Shown piece by piece: positions 23,401-33,267 of a stretch of 64,000 nt of DNA. Every line of letters begins with the position of its first letter. Positions within the stretch are counted from its first letter, which is position 1. A program made the translations under genes and the position numbers. The stretch spans positions 401,665 through 465,664 of the forward strand of contig KL647298.1 of assembly GCA_000727475.1 (NCBI GenBank), written 5' to 3'. The notes under the pieces are model-generated. The model was given only the letters and a program-made list of their open reading frames with translations. It ran no database searches and had not been told where the DNA came from. The stretch comes from Sarcocystis neurona (taxonomy: Eukaryota > Apicomplexa > Conoidasida > Eucoccidiorida > Sarcocystidae).

Positions 23401-26400
23401 GATAGATATGAAATGAAAAAGGCTGATACTCGTCTGAAGGGGAGTCACTCATCTGTATTCACAGCTACGTACACGTCTGCTGGGGAAATTCACATATATA
23501 TATATTTCTATACACGTAGAGACGCGGACGAAAAGAGGGTGGTAGTCGTCTGTGAAGGAGTCACGCATCTACGTAGACAAGAAGGTACACATCTGCTTGG
23601 GGATTTTATATATGTCTCTGTCGAAAGGAAAACTCCGACGAAGACACTCGGCCGCCGCTGCTCTGCTGTCTCACAAGCCGTCCGCAGTACATTTTTCTTC
23701 CGCGCATGTGTGCCGTGCGTAAGTGCTGCAGGGCTTGATGAGAAGATATATGTGCAGGAGTAGCGGACGCTTTCTCTGGTATCTCCTCTGTGTCCGCGAC
23801 TCTTTTAGCTTTCTCTCTGGCTATCCACACGCACGTGTGTGTACCAGCAACCGCCATGTAAACGAGTGATTCTTCTGTGCCCTTTCACGTGTCCACGCAA
23901 AAGGACACACATAGGTTGTGTATCTGCGCTTCTTCAAACACGTCGGCGACTACGTAAATATGTGTAGACGCGTGGACGACGCGCTCACCTGTATACATAC
24001 GTATCCGTTTCTGTGAAGCTGTCTACGCCTATACAAACACATTGCTGTGGGCGGCAAGTGTTAGTTCTATTTCCATTCGTATAACAACGTCGAGTACTTC
24101 GCACGTACGTAGGTACACATGCACACACGGGCTCTCTATAGATGTCTGTATACAGATATATATGTATGCTATGCGTGTACATATATACATATATGTGTGT
24201 GTACAAGTCCCTGTATGTTGCAGACGGGCACGCACACAGATGTGTACCGACGTATACATATATATGAGGGGCCCGTGTGTACGTGGCAGGCGTTCACGCG
24301 TAAGTACAGAAGAGGTGGAAAGTACGCGCGTTTTTTCTGCACGCCTGCCGATACATATGTTGGGAGAGTTCTCCGCAGCGGTGCAACAGGGCGTGCGAAC
24401 ACGTGTATGCCCATGAGTTAGAAGGGAATTTCTTCAGGCCGCGCGCCTTGTACAACAGACGCGCACTTGGGTAGCTGAGAAGATTTTTCTGTCTGTCTGA
24501 GGGCTCAGCAAGCGCAGACCGCATGCAGCTGGCGCCTGCGGCATGTACTTGATCTTGGCGTACATACTCAATAAGACAAGACTGCAAAAGACGTTTCTAT
24601 ACACAAGCACACGCCCGTGGTCACTGACTTGCAGCAGAGATTGTTTGACGGCGTCACATGTTGGATGTCTCTCTTTATATATATATATATATATGTATGT
24701 ATACGTGAGTGCGTGGACTCTCTGCGCTGTGTGGGGTTCCCCGGTCAATTGTACGTACACACGTGTGCGTATATCTTCAAACACGTATGCTTCTGGCCTG
24801 TACTCTTTTTTTTTCCTCTGTCTATCTGCCTGTGTCACTCCGTCTCTATATACATGCATGCGGACGCGTAGACATCTGCGTCTACGTATTTCTGCCTCCG
24901 TAGGTATCTATGGGTATCTGTATAGATATCGATATCCAGGTACGCTATTATAGGCGTGTATTCAGAGACGGAGATTACATTTTTAGTCCGTGCGACCGCC
25001 TTGCCCCATATACTGGTATATGACCCATGCCGTGTTGCCTGCGAAGTACGACAATATTAACGTACCTCTTCTTCTCCCCGGCCCTGTGGAGACGCACGCA
25101 GCTGCGGCGACCGTGTGACGCAAAGCCTGGCTATAGGACATATCGGCAGCAAAAGCGTTTGTTGCTTGCCTCCCGCGTCTCACGTGTTCCTCTCTCTATA
25201 TATATCTCTTTCTGAATGTGTGCCGACGTCTTTCGTAGTAATAGCTCGAAATATATATATATATATATTAATATGTGTATATATAATTATATGCATATGC
25301 GCATGGCTATATGTATGTATATATGTGTATCGGTGTATACAGGTACATAAACTTGCATGATACAGCCTGGAGTTTTTCGCCGCACACATAAGTCTGAGTA
25401 TATGCAGATGCACATATATATATATATACATATATATAAATATATGTACCTGCATGTTACAGGCTCAGGCGTTCTTTGCCATATATATATATATTGTTTG
25501 CAGCAACTATCCGTATGTATTCGTGTTCATGTGTGGACGTCGTCGCTACACAGATGCGCACAGATACGTGCGCGTGCACACGCCTATACGTGCACAAGTT
25601 TCCATGGGTACAATTGTAGCTGTGTGTACAGACTGCCCGCACGACTGCGTACGTGGTTCTCCTCTACAGCCAGACAGGCGTGCGTGGATATATCCCTGCG
25701 TGTCTACAGCCATACATATACGTATATGTGTACATACATATTTCTGTACGGATATGTGTACATACATATATCTGTATCTCTCTCTCTCTATATATACATA
25801 TATCCTTGTATACATAATGTTGGGATAAGTTTTAATATATATGTACATGCGTATATCTATCTATCTATCCATCCATATATGTATATATATATATACGTAT
25901 GGATGCGTATATGCATGATGCTGGTATGGGCGTTTATATGTATATGCATACATATGTATGTCTGTCACTTTCTCTCTCTCGCTCTCTGTCTGTAGGTGTA
26001 TATACGTGACGCCGGTATAAGTGTCCCAGCCTTTTTTCTCTTCCCCCTTTGGGTGGCACGTGCATTTGCATGCATCTTGAATATCGGTCATTGTCCTATT
26101 GTGACACTAAGCAGCATACATATATATATGTATATATATATGTATATATATATGTATATAGGATATGCGTAGTGGCTCCCCAATCGACGACCCCTGTGAC
26201 TCTTTCTTCTCTTCTGTGTGTATGTGTGTGTGCCTCTCTTGCGTCCTTCGTGGGCGTGTCTGACTGCATGCATGCAGCTCCAGCGGTCTTGGGTGAGTTT
26301 GTATCGGTATGTAAAAATGTGGGCAGCAGTGTACGTGGTAAATCTGGTGGAATCCGACCCAGAACGGATAGCGCGGAGCCGCACCGACATTCGGAAGCTC

Positions 26401-26829
26401 CTCGCTGAAGACTGCCTGAGCGACTCTGCAATAGTGATCGTCATGAACCGGTTCGGCTTGGCCGTCGAGGCTCTGCCTGTTTCCCCTGCGGAAATGGCGT
26501 CTCGTCTCGGCCTCACAGACGCCGCGGAGCAGGGAGAGGCTGGTGCAGGCAACGAGACGCTAGCTGCTGCCGCTGCAGCAGCAGAGCCAGCAGTAGTCGG
26601 GGGTGGGGTCGTCGCTGAGGTGGCGCAGTCAGGCGTTGTCTCCGACCGCGTCAGGTGGTACGTCGTAGATGCCAAGGACGCGGAGGCAGACCCGCAGTGG
26701 AGGGCAGCAATGCAGTTCATGTTCTCTCACTTCCTCAAAATGCTCGGTCGTCACGTAGCTGCTGCGCGAGCCCAAGCCGGCCGAGCTGGCGCATCACCCG
26801 CACGCCGTCCACCCGCGACTGGGAAGTAA
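20489..26829 (+). CDS. ARF-like small GTPase, N-myristoylated, with atypical G motifs (3 exons)
   Basis: Exons 20489-20624, 22880-22989 and 26278-26829, phases matching, 265 residues. The N-terminus MGCCKSK fits Gly-2 myristoylation plus Cys palmitoylation. P-loop GLPGVGKT is at 29-36 (ARFs usually have GLDNAGKT), a switch I-like EPTAAF at 55-60, and WDLSGNE at 75-81 in place of WDxGGQ. Residues 82-118 (LQRSWVSLYRYVKMW, then VYVVNLVESDPER) match the ARF inter-switch-to-helix pattern (IRPLWRHYF, then VVDSNDRER). The guanine-specificity motif NKQD is replaced by NRFG (139-142). An Ala-rich insertion of about 40 residues sits at 165-205, before RWYVVDAKD, where ARFs have a WYVQ strand. The Ala/Arg tail ends at TAA. 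ARF family is clear; the subtype is not, and nucleotide binding is questionable. Start chosen because it gives the myristoylation signal after a pyrimidine-CAG tract. Confidence 0.85.
20733..20911. repeat. ~90-bp tandem duplication in GTPase intron 1
   Basis: Two adjacent copies: CTATGTGGACCTGCCAGTGG and CTATATGGAGCTGCCAGTGG each begin a unit ending in GTGTCTACTTTTCTCTCCCT or ATGTCTACTTTTCTCTCCCT. The unit could read as protein in one frame but lies downstream of the well-supported donor at 20625. Confidence 0.65.
20990..22330. other. GTPase intron 1 low-complexity stretch
   Basis: TATA/GTATAC-rich sequence with no coding signal. It belongs to the 2.25-kb intron 20625-22879. Confidence 0.6.
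22345..22490. repeat. (TAC)n/(CTA)n microsatellite
   Basis: About 145 bases of TAC/CTA triplets with occasional CAC, GAC, TGC and TAT variants. It is in GTPase intron 1 and is the only long triplet array in the window that is not CAG-type. Confidence 0.85.
22990..26277 (+). other. GTPase intron 2 (3.3 kb)
   Basis: Donor GTGAGT follows GCA at 22989, and acceptor CATGCAG lies at 26271-26277 directly after a TGCATGCA palindrome. Contents are GTACGTACAC-type palindromes, TATA runs and no convincing coding exon. The phase-0 join produces GNEALQRSW, colinear with ARF proteins. Confidence 0.75.
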
Positions 26830-27227
26830 CTGCTGCTCTGCGGCGCGCGGCGAGAGGAAACTGCCGCGAGAAAGAGGGTCACCCGCAGCAGCAGCAGCGG
26901 CAGCGTCATCTGCAAGAGCCTGCAGGCCAGCTGCAGCAGACGAAGCGATGCAGCAGTGCCAGCCGCATTAGCGCCATCCTGCAGGCCGGCTGTCGCAGGT
27001 GCAGCAGTAGCAGCCGCATCAGCAGCAGCATGCAGCAACAGGTGCAGCAGGGGCAGCCGCGTGAGCATCAGCGTGTAGAATCTGCAGCAGATGCAGCTAC
27101 GGCAACAGCACCGACCTCCAGCCGCAGCAGCTGCGGCCTACAGGCCAGCACGTGCAGTAGCATCACCGGATAAGCAGAAGTCGCGGCGCAGGAGAGCACC
27201 GCGGCCGCAGCGACACCGGTGAAGCAG

Positions 27228-27838
27228 CACCAGCAAGGCAGAAGTACCAGCAGCCGCGCATGTAGGGCAGCGCTGGCAGCGTTTCGGACCCCTCTTGTTT
27301 GAGGAAGATATACAAAGAAGCGTCGTGGTATTTGAACGCGAACACAATACAGGTATGCCCTTGCGCCGTGAACGTATACACGCGTTTATCTACATACGTC
27401 CCAGCGACGCGGGGAGGTAGCGACGCAAATGTAAAGGGCACCGAAGATCCCTCGCCTGAGCCTCTAGAACAGTGAGTGATGCCACGGACATTAATAGATG
27501 TGGTAGCCGCGCCTCTCTCTCTGCGCGTGTAGGTCTACGCGTGACCATACGTGCACACCAGAAATCTAGGCAAATGCACGGACGCGCGTATCTTCTACTT
27601 TTCTCCCTCTTTCTATGTGCATTGGCATATGTATATCTCTAACACTCTCGGCCCCTCAGTACGTAGACACGGGTAGGCACATGTGTGCATATTTGATTCT
27701 TTCTTTCGCTCCCATATTTCTGCAGTATCTGTGTCGGTGTGTACTACCGGCGGCGTCCACATATTTTTTGCGACGCCTGCGGAGAAGTGTGGTCAACGCA
27801 AACTCGTTCCCAACTGCGGGACCTCTGCAGCAGACTGA
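27228..27838 (+). CDS. Hypothetical protein, two 3' exons (tentative)
   Basis: A first segment up to 27352 contains QRWQRFGPLLFEEDIQRS and ends at CAG|GTATGC. The next starts at 27726 after a strong pyrimidine tract (CTTTCGCTCCCATATTTCTGCAG). The phase-1 join gives about 37 more residues including GGVHIFFATPAEKCGQRK, then TGA at 27836. The splice pair and mixed composition favour a real gene end. However, the opposite strand (27163-27520) is also open and protein-like (for example GTYVDKRVYTFTAQGHTC), so strand is not settled. The 5' boundary at 27228 is arbitrary. No family recognised. Confidence 0.3.
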
Positions 27839-29171
27839 TGTGTCCGTGCGCTGCGTCACTAAGCGCACCGTTGAAAAGTGAGATACTGCGCCTCAGCGCA
27901 GCTAAAACAAGAATGCAGTTCGCGGAAACCAGATATTAAACTTGGGCACATCGGGATGAGGAGGAGTCTTCTTGTACGTATGCACTTCAGCAGTGTGTGC
28001 AACTTCTACTGGGTAGTGGCGCACCAGCAGCAGACAGTAATCTACCAATGAATCTGCGGATATAGGGCCAGCTGCGCGATGTAGAGCACATATGCGTAGA
28101 GAAACGAACACCCAAATAGACACGATGTAGATATATCTCTACGGTTTTATATACAGAGACATCCATATATATATGTATATATATATACATATGTGAAAAA
28201 AGGGAGAGTACCCACGCGTTTCATGCAAGGCTGAAGAAGGATGCGGAGGCAGTTTGAGCACTCAGGTGGTGGGCTCGCTGCTTTGCACGTGGGCTAGAAA
28301 TCACAGGCTCTTTTGAGCGATTTCCTGAGCAGTGCGCTTTTATCCGTCAGCCACGAATTATACGGAGGTGTGTACCCTGCACGTGCGTCCGTACGGATGT
28401 GTCGCCCCAGTCGTACGTGCGCTGGGCCTCTACACAAGAGAGGAAATAGTTCTGTTGGGGAACATGTCGGAACTAGTCGACAGTGGAATGTGGCTCCGCC
28501 GACAATCTTTAGAAGAAATGTTGAAACTACATTAATTCTGCGTCAGCGGCACCTTCCGTCCTCGCTCCTCCCCAGCCAGCAACGCAGGTGATAAGCTGTG
28601 TGTAGGGAGGCATGTATATTTGCTCGCAGTTGCGTGCCTGCGTAAGTCCACACGGATCCCTCTTGGAACTACAGACTTCCTTTTTTTCTGAAATTTGGCC
28701 AAGAGGTCCCGAATCCCACGTAGGCTACCCACGTGTGATCCTGTGAAGGTGCTCAACTGTTCCTACGATTAGCTGATGAGCACAGCAGCAGCGACAGCGA
28801 TGTCGCAGTTGCGCTTCTGCGTGACCTAGTTCGTGCGTACGGACGAATCCTGCGCTACACTATCCCTCGCGGGTAATGCGTATACTATCGCTGCTGTCAA
28901 GAGAAGCTGCATTTGACGACCGCTCCACGGCATATCACTTCCGCTTTGATGGGGTTGTGGGCATCCTATGCGTTAGTAGTCGCATTTTTCAATATACTGG
29001 TATGTACCCTGGGGGACGTTTTCGAATAGTCCTCCGGTCATCTATTGTTGGGGCCCTGTTTGCTGGTTTCTCACATACTTCTGGTACTGTGTGTCAGCAG
29101 CAACCTCCTTTCGCGGTGATATGTATCGCTCGTTGTGACGCACTGCAACTTTGTAGTTGGTTACACATATA

Positions 29172-29235
29172 GTTTTACGTGTAGAACTGAAGTGTCTGTC
29201 ATATTGGTTTTACGTGTAGAAATAAAGTGTCTGTC
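29172..29235. repeat. Short direct repeat GTTTTACGTGTAGAA...GTGTCTGTC
   Basis: Two 29-base copies about 35 bases apart, differing at a few sites (ACTGAAG versus ATAAAG). Confidence 0.6.
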
Positions 29236-29280
29236 GACGCGCACCGGTATCGCCCGTACATTGTTCTATCCTAAGCGACT

Positions 29281-29733
29281 CTAGGTGGTGTCCTGCGTTC
29301 TCGGATGAAGCGCTACGAAGAAATGGAGTGCAGCCAGCTTACCCAGCGCAAGTAGTGACCACTTTCTCTTCTTTAGCCGGCTGGATTGAAAAGGAGCAGC
29401 ACAGGCTCCCGCAGCCTCAGGGATGAGGCTGCAGCCGCAGCTGTCCGTTGGACTAGAGCAGTAGTTTGATAGGGGACCCGAGCAGCAGCCAGAAGCTGCA
29501 GTAGCAGCAGAAGGCAGGAGAAGTAGGAGCAGTACGAGAAGTAGCAGAGAAGATAGCTGCAGTGGTAGCACGGGCAGAAGGGGCAACGGCCAAACAGCAG
29601 CCGCGGTGTGCGGATTGTGCGTTGAGGGTAACGTCGCCGCGTATCTATCAGCTGGCAACAACATACGTGTTCGCTTTCCCGAAAAATAAGCAAAGTTTTC
29701 CACATCTGCTGCCGGTGACAATGTACCTTGCAT
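29281..29733 (-). CDS. Hypothetical small membrane protein (tentative)
   Basis: A 150-codon frame from a real ATG (MQGTLSPAADVENFAYFSGK) with one hydrophobic Leu-rich stretch around residues 47-72, then a Cys/Ser-rich part and a basic KKRKW segment. A donor-like GTACAT sits two codons after the ATG, so this may be an exon fragment. No homologous family is recognised. The hydrophobic part is itself built of repeated CTx/TCC triplets and could be non-coding. Confidence 0.2.
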   Translation of the reverse strand: MQGTLSPAADVENFAYFSGKRTRMLLPADRYAATLPSTHNPHTAAAVWPLPLLPVLPLQLSSLLLLVLLLLLLPSAATAASGCCSGPLSNYCSSPTDSCGCSLIPEAAGACAAPFQSSRLKKRKWSLLALGKLAALHFFVALHPRTQDTT

Positions 29734-31405
29734 GGTTGTGAGCTACTCAGAGCAACAAATGCTGGTCGACGATCGCCTCTTTTAACGCTGTTCCGTAACA
29801 TATACACCCCACAACTCTGGTGTGCACGCAACAGCCCCCACGACGCGACGATTCCGCCGGGCAGATGCGCGCACCCATCTCTTCTGCTGGCGTGTGGCTC
29901 TGCAAGCCTCGCGGGCCCAGCAGCACTACATAGCGCAAGGAAAAATTAGTAGAACTTATTCGCTGGGTGCTCTGTGGACCTTTTGCCTCTTCCCGTAATC
30001 AAAAGTAACGTTAAGACACCTCCACTTTGCCACCTTCGTCCACGTTCTCCCGCTGCTGCTGCCGCTGCAGAGTGTCGCTCGGACGATCTCTGCAACCCGT
30101 ACGAGAAGTTGCCGTCCTGCCAGCAATAAGCCATGGCAAACGGGGCGAGACCTCCGCTGCGGCGCAGGTAGAAACTCCCTCCTGTGTCCCTCCGGGTGCG
30201 TTCAGGCCTTAGTTGACGTCCTTACCTGTTCGTGTATCTACGCGCGTACAGTCACCCCCAGCTCTTCCCGCCTTCACTGTACACTCGTGAGTCCTTCCTT
30301 CTTCACTCGCAACTTCCTGTTGTCATCTTTCCTGCGGCCGCGTCAAGAAAGCTTGTTCAGAGGGGCTGCTGCGGCTTCCGTACCGCTGGCGCCGCTGTAC
30401 TGCCACTACAGCTGCTGAAAAAGGTTGTTCGTCTGCCGTTTGCTGCAGAAGCTGCTGCACTCCACATGCTCGGTCGTGCAGCTGGAATGAACCGTCTCTA
30501 TGTTGCCCTTTCCCTGGAGATCTCTCCGTTCCACCTCCCCAGTACGTGGGGAGGGATCTCCGGTGTGCGTATATACGGACATATATATGCTACGGATCGC
30601 GCGAGTGCGAAGTACTTGCGCCCGCGGCTAGCGGAAAATGCGTAAGTGTAGCGGAGACGCGTTTGAAGCCGAGTAAGCTCCTACTGAGCAGTAGGGGGTA
30701 TTTAGGTGTCCCTTTCCCTCAGGGGAGGTGTCCTGAGTTTAACGCGTTGCAGCCGGAAGAACAGCAACAGATATCTTCACTGCTGCTAGGACAAACTTTC
30801 ACAATTCTCTGTTGCAGCACGCGCAGCCGGGTGCACACAACCGGGCGCTACTGCTGTTTCCAGCACCCAGGAAGCAGCAGCAGCAGCAACTCCTGCTGCA
30901 CCGCTTCTAGTCCGTACCCTGTACCCACCACAGACAACAGATCATCGAGGAGTTCTTTATCCTTGGCTACTTCGTTCGTGCCGGCAATGCACCTTATGCG
31001 TGCCCGCCTTAATTCCGCAAGCGACGGGGCTCTGCAACTGGTGCAGCCGGCAGTCCTGTGCTACTGTTGGCATTGCCACGAGGCAACTACGTTCCTTCGC
31101 TCCACCTGTACGTATACGAGACGCATTCTGCGAGCAGCACCAGCCGCTGCTCCTCCTCCTCGTGCTGCTCCTCGCCGCTGCTGTTGCGGCTGTCCACGGT
31201 GGCCGCCGGAGCAACATCACCGTCGAAGAACCTTTGCTGCTTCATCTACCTGTTGGTCTTGCTAATGCTGCTGCAGGTCCCAATAATCATCTGCTGCTGC
31301 GTATCCTTGCAAACGACGGTGAACCGCAGCGGTTCGCAGCACCGGATGCTGCTCGTGTGTGTAATCGCAGCATCACGAGCCACAGGAAGACAGAGATGTC
31401 GCCTG

Positions 31406-32221
31406 NNNNNNNNNNNNNNNNNNNNNNNNNNNNNNNNNNNNNNNNNNNNNNNNNNNNNNNNNNNNNNNNNNNNNNNNNNNNNNNNNNNNNNNNNNNNNNN
31501 NNNNNNNNNNNNNNNNNNNNNNNNNNNNNNNNNNNNNNNNNNNNNNNNNNNNNNNNNNNNNNNNNNNNNNNNNNNNNNNNNNNNNNNNNNNNNNNNNNNN
31601 NNNNNNNNNNNNNNNNNNNNNNNNNNNNNNNNNNNNNNNNNNNNNNNNNNNNNNNNNNNNNNNNNNNNNNNNNNNNNNNNNNNNNNNNNNNNNNNNNNNN
31701 NNNNNNNNNNNNNNNNNNNNNNNNNNNNNNNNNNNNNNNNNNNNNNNNNNNNNNNNNNNNNNNNNNNNNNNNNNNNNNNNNNNNNNNNNNNNNNNNNNNN
31801 NNNNNNNNNNNNNNNNNNNNNNNNNNNNNNNNNNNNNNNNNNNNNNNNNNNNNNNNNNNNNNNNNNNNNNNNNNNNNNNNNNNNNNNNNNNNNNNNNNNN
31901 NNNNNNNNNNNNNNNNNNNNNNNNNNNNNNNNNNNNNNNNNNNNNNNNNNNNNNNNNNNNNNNNNNNNNNNNNNNNNNNNNNNNNNNNNNNNNNNNNNNN
32001 NNNNNNNNNNNNNNNNNNNNNNNNNNNNNNNNNNNNNNNNNNNNNNNNNNNNNNNNNNNNNNNNNNNNNNNNNNNNNNNNNNNNNNNNNNNNNNNNNNNN
32101 NNNNNNNNNNNNNNNNNNNNNNNNNNNNNNNNNNNNNNNNNNNNNNNNNNNNNNNNNNNNNNNNNNNNNNNNNNNNNNNNNNNNNNNNNNNNNNNNNNNN
32201 NNNNNNNNNNNNNNNNNNNNN
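31406..32221. other. Assembly gap (816 N)
   Basis: Unbroken run of N. Flanks on both sides are CTG/CAG-rich (GCTGCTGCT), consistent with an assembly break in a triplet repeat. The listed size may be only an estimate. Confidence 0.99.
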
Positions 32222-33267
32222 CACCGCTGCTGCTATGACGCCTTTACATTGCTGCAGCAGCACGTGCTGCGCCTCTTTACTACCTTTATCGAATGTGCCC
32301 AAACCGAAGTGTACATACACTTAATCACCTCGTGCTGTCCAGCTCGTTCCCATGTGAAGACGCTCTGCGTTCCTCAGTAACATTCTGCACGTCCCAGCAA
32401 CCCTGTGTACAGCAGCTCTCGCTCCTGAGAAGCTTTCCCATGTTCCTGGCTCTAGCGCAACTCTCTGCGGCAGACTGATGTGCCGGGTCTCGCGCTGCGT
32501 GTGCTGCTGCTGCTGCACCCTGCTGCTGCTGTTGTTGCACACTGCTCCTTGGTGCCGCTACTGAGTGCTGGTGCTGTATGCCAGTCGCATGTGTTCTTAC
32601 TCAACTGGTACAACTTAAGAAATTTCTTCGGTTTTTACGCGGAAGGCATTTGCCTCCGCTCAGCGTCTAGCCGTTACTCCGCTGCTGCAGGTATATCGTT
32701 CGCTTCAGACGGAGCGACTCGTTAACAGTTGCTTGCCGCCTGGGAGGTGCGGCATGCAAAAGTCGTGTCCTCCCCACGCAGCACCAGGACGAATAGGAAA
32801 GGAAGGAGGAGGAGGAGACGCGGCAGCAGGGGGGCAAGCCACAGCGGCAGGTGAAGCAGCAGCAACGGCACGAGAAGCAGCACCGCCAGCACGTAGAGCA
32901 GTAACAGCAGCAGGGAGGAAAGTAGCAGGAGCAGAAAAAGCAGCAGCAACAGCATCAGAAAAAGCAGCGCAGCACGAAGGGCAGCAACAGCAGCAAGGCA
33001 GGTGGAGCAGCAGCTGCGTCAGCAGGGAAGGTGAAGCAGCAGCTGCCTCACGAGGAGGAAGAGCAGCAGCACAAGGAATGATAGCACTAGCAGCAGCGAA
33101 AAGGGCAGATTGTATGAAGAAGAGCAGGGGCAGCAGCAAAGAGGGCACGTGCAGCTTGGTACGGCAGTAGGAGGCAGGAGAGAGGCCTGCAACAGCAGCA
33201 GGAGCAGCAGCTTCTCCAGGAAGTACGACGGCGGCAGCACTTTCCGTATCTCCCTCGCGGACCCAGG
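32222..33267. other. CAG-rich stretch upstream of the helical-repeat gene
   Basis: GCAGCA-type triplets dominate 32800-33110. The frame of the downstream gene stays open back to a TGA at 33115-33117, so its protein may start upstream of 33268 through an unseen exon. Nothing else is assignable. Confidence 0.4.

Larger units (their letters stand above)
26830..31405. other. Region of unassigned coding-like fragments
   Basis: 26830-27180 is CAG-rich. Frames of possible interest: plus 27228-27838 (listed separately); plus near 28440-28534 (a helical end containing TREEIVLLGNMSELVDSG); minus 29281-29733 (listed separately); a possible start ATG at 30133 with a nearby donor at 30168; and plus 30900-31012, ending with EEFFILGYFVRAGNAPY then stop. 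None matches a family I recognise and the connections between them are not resolved. Confidence 0.35.
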
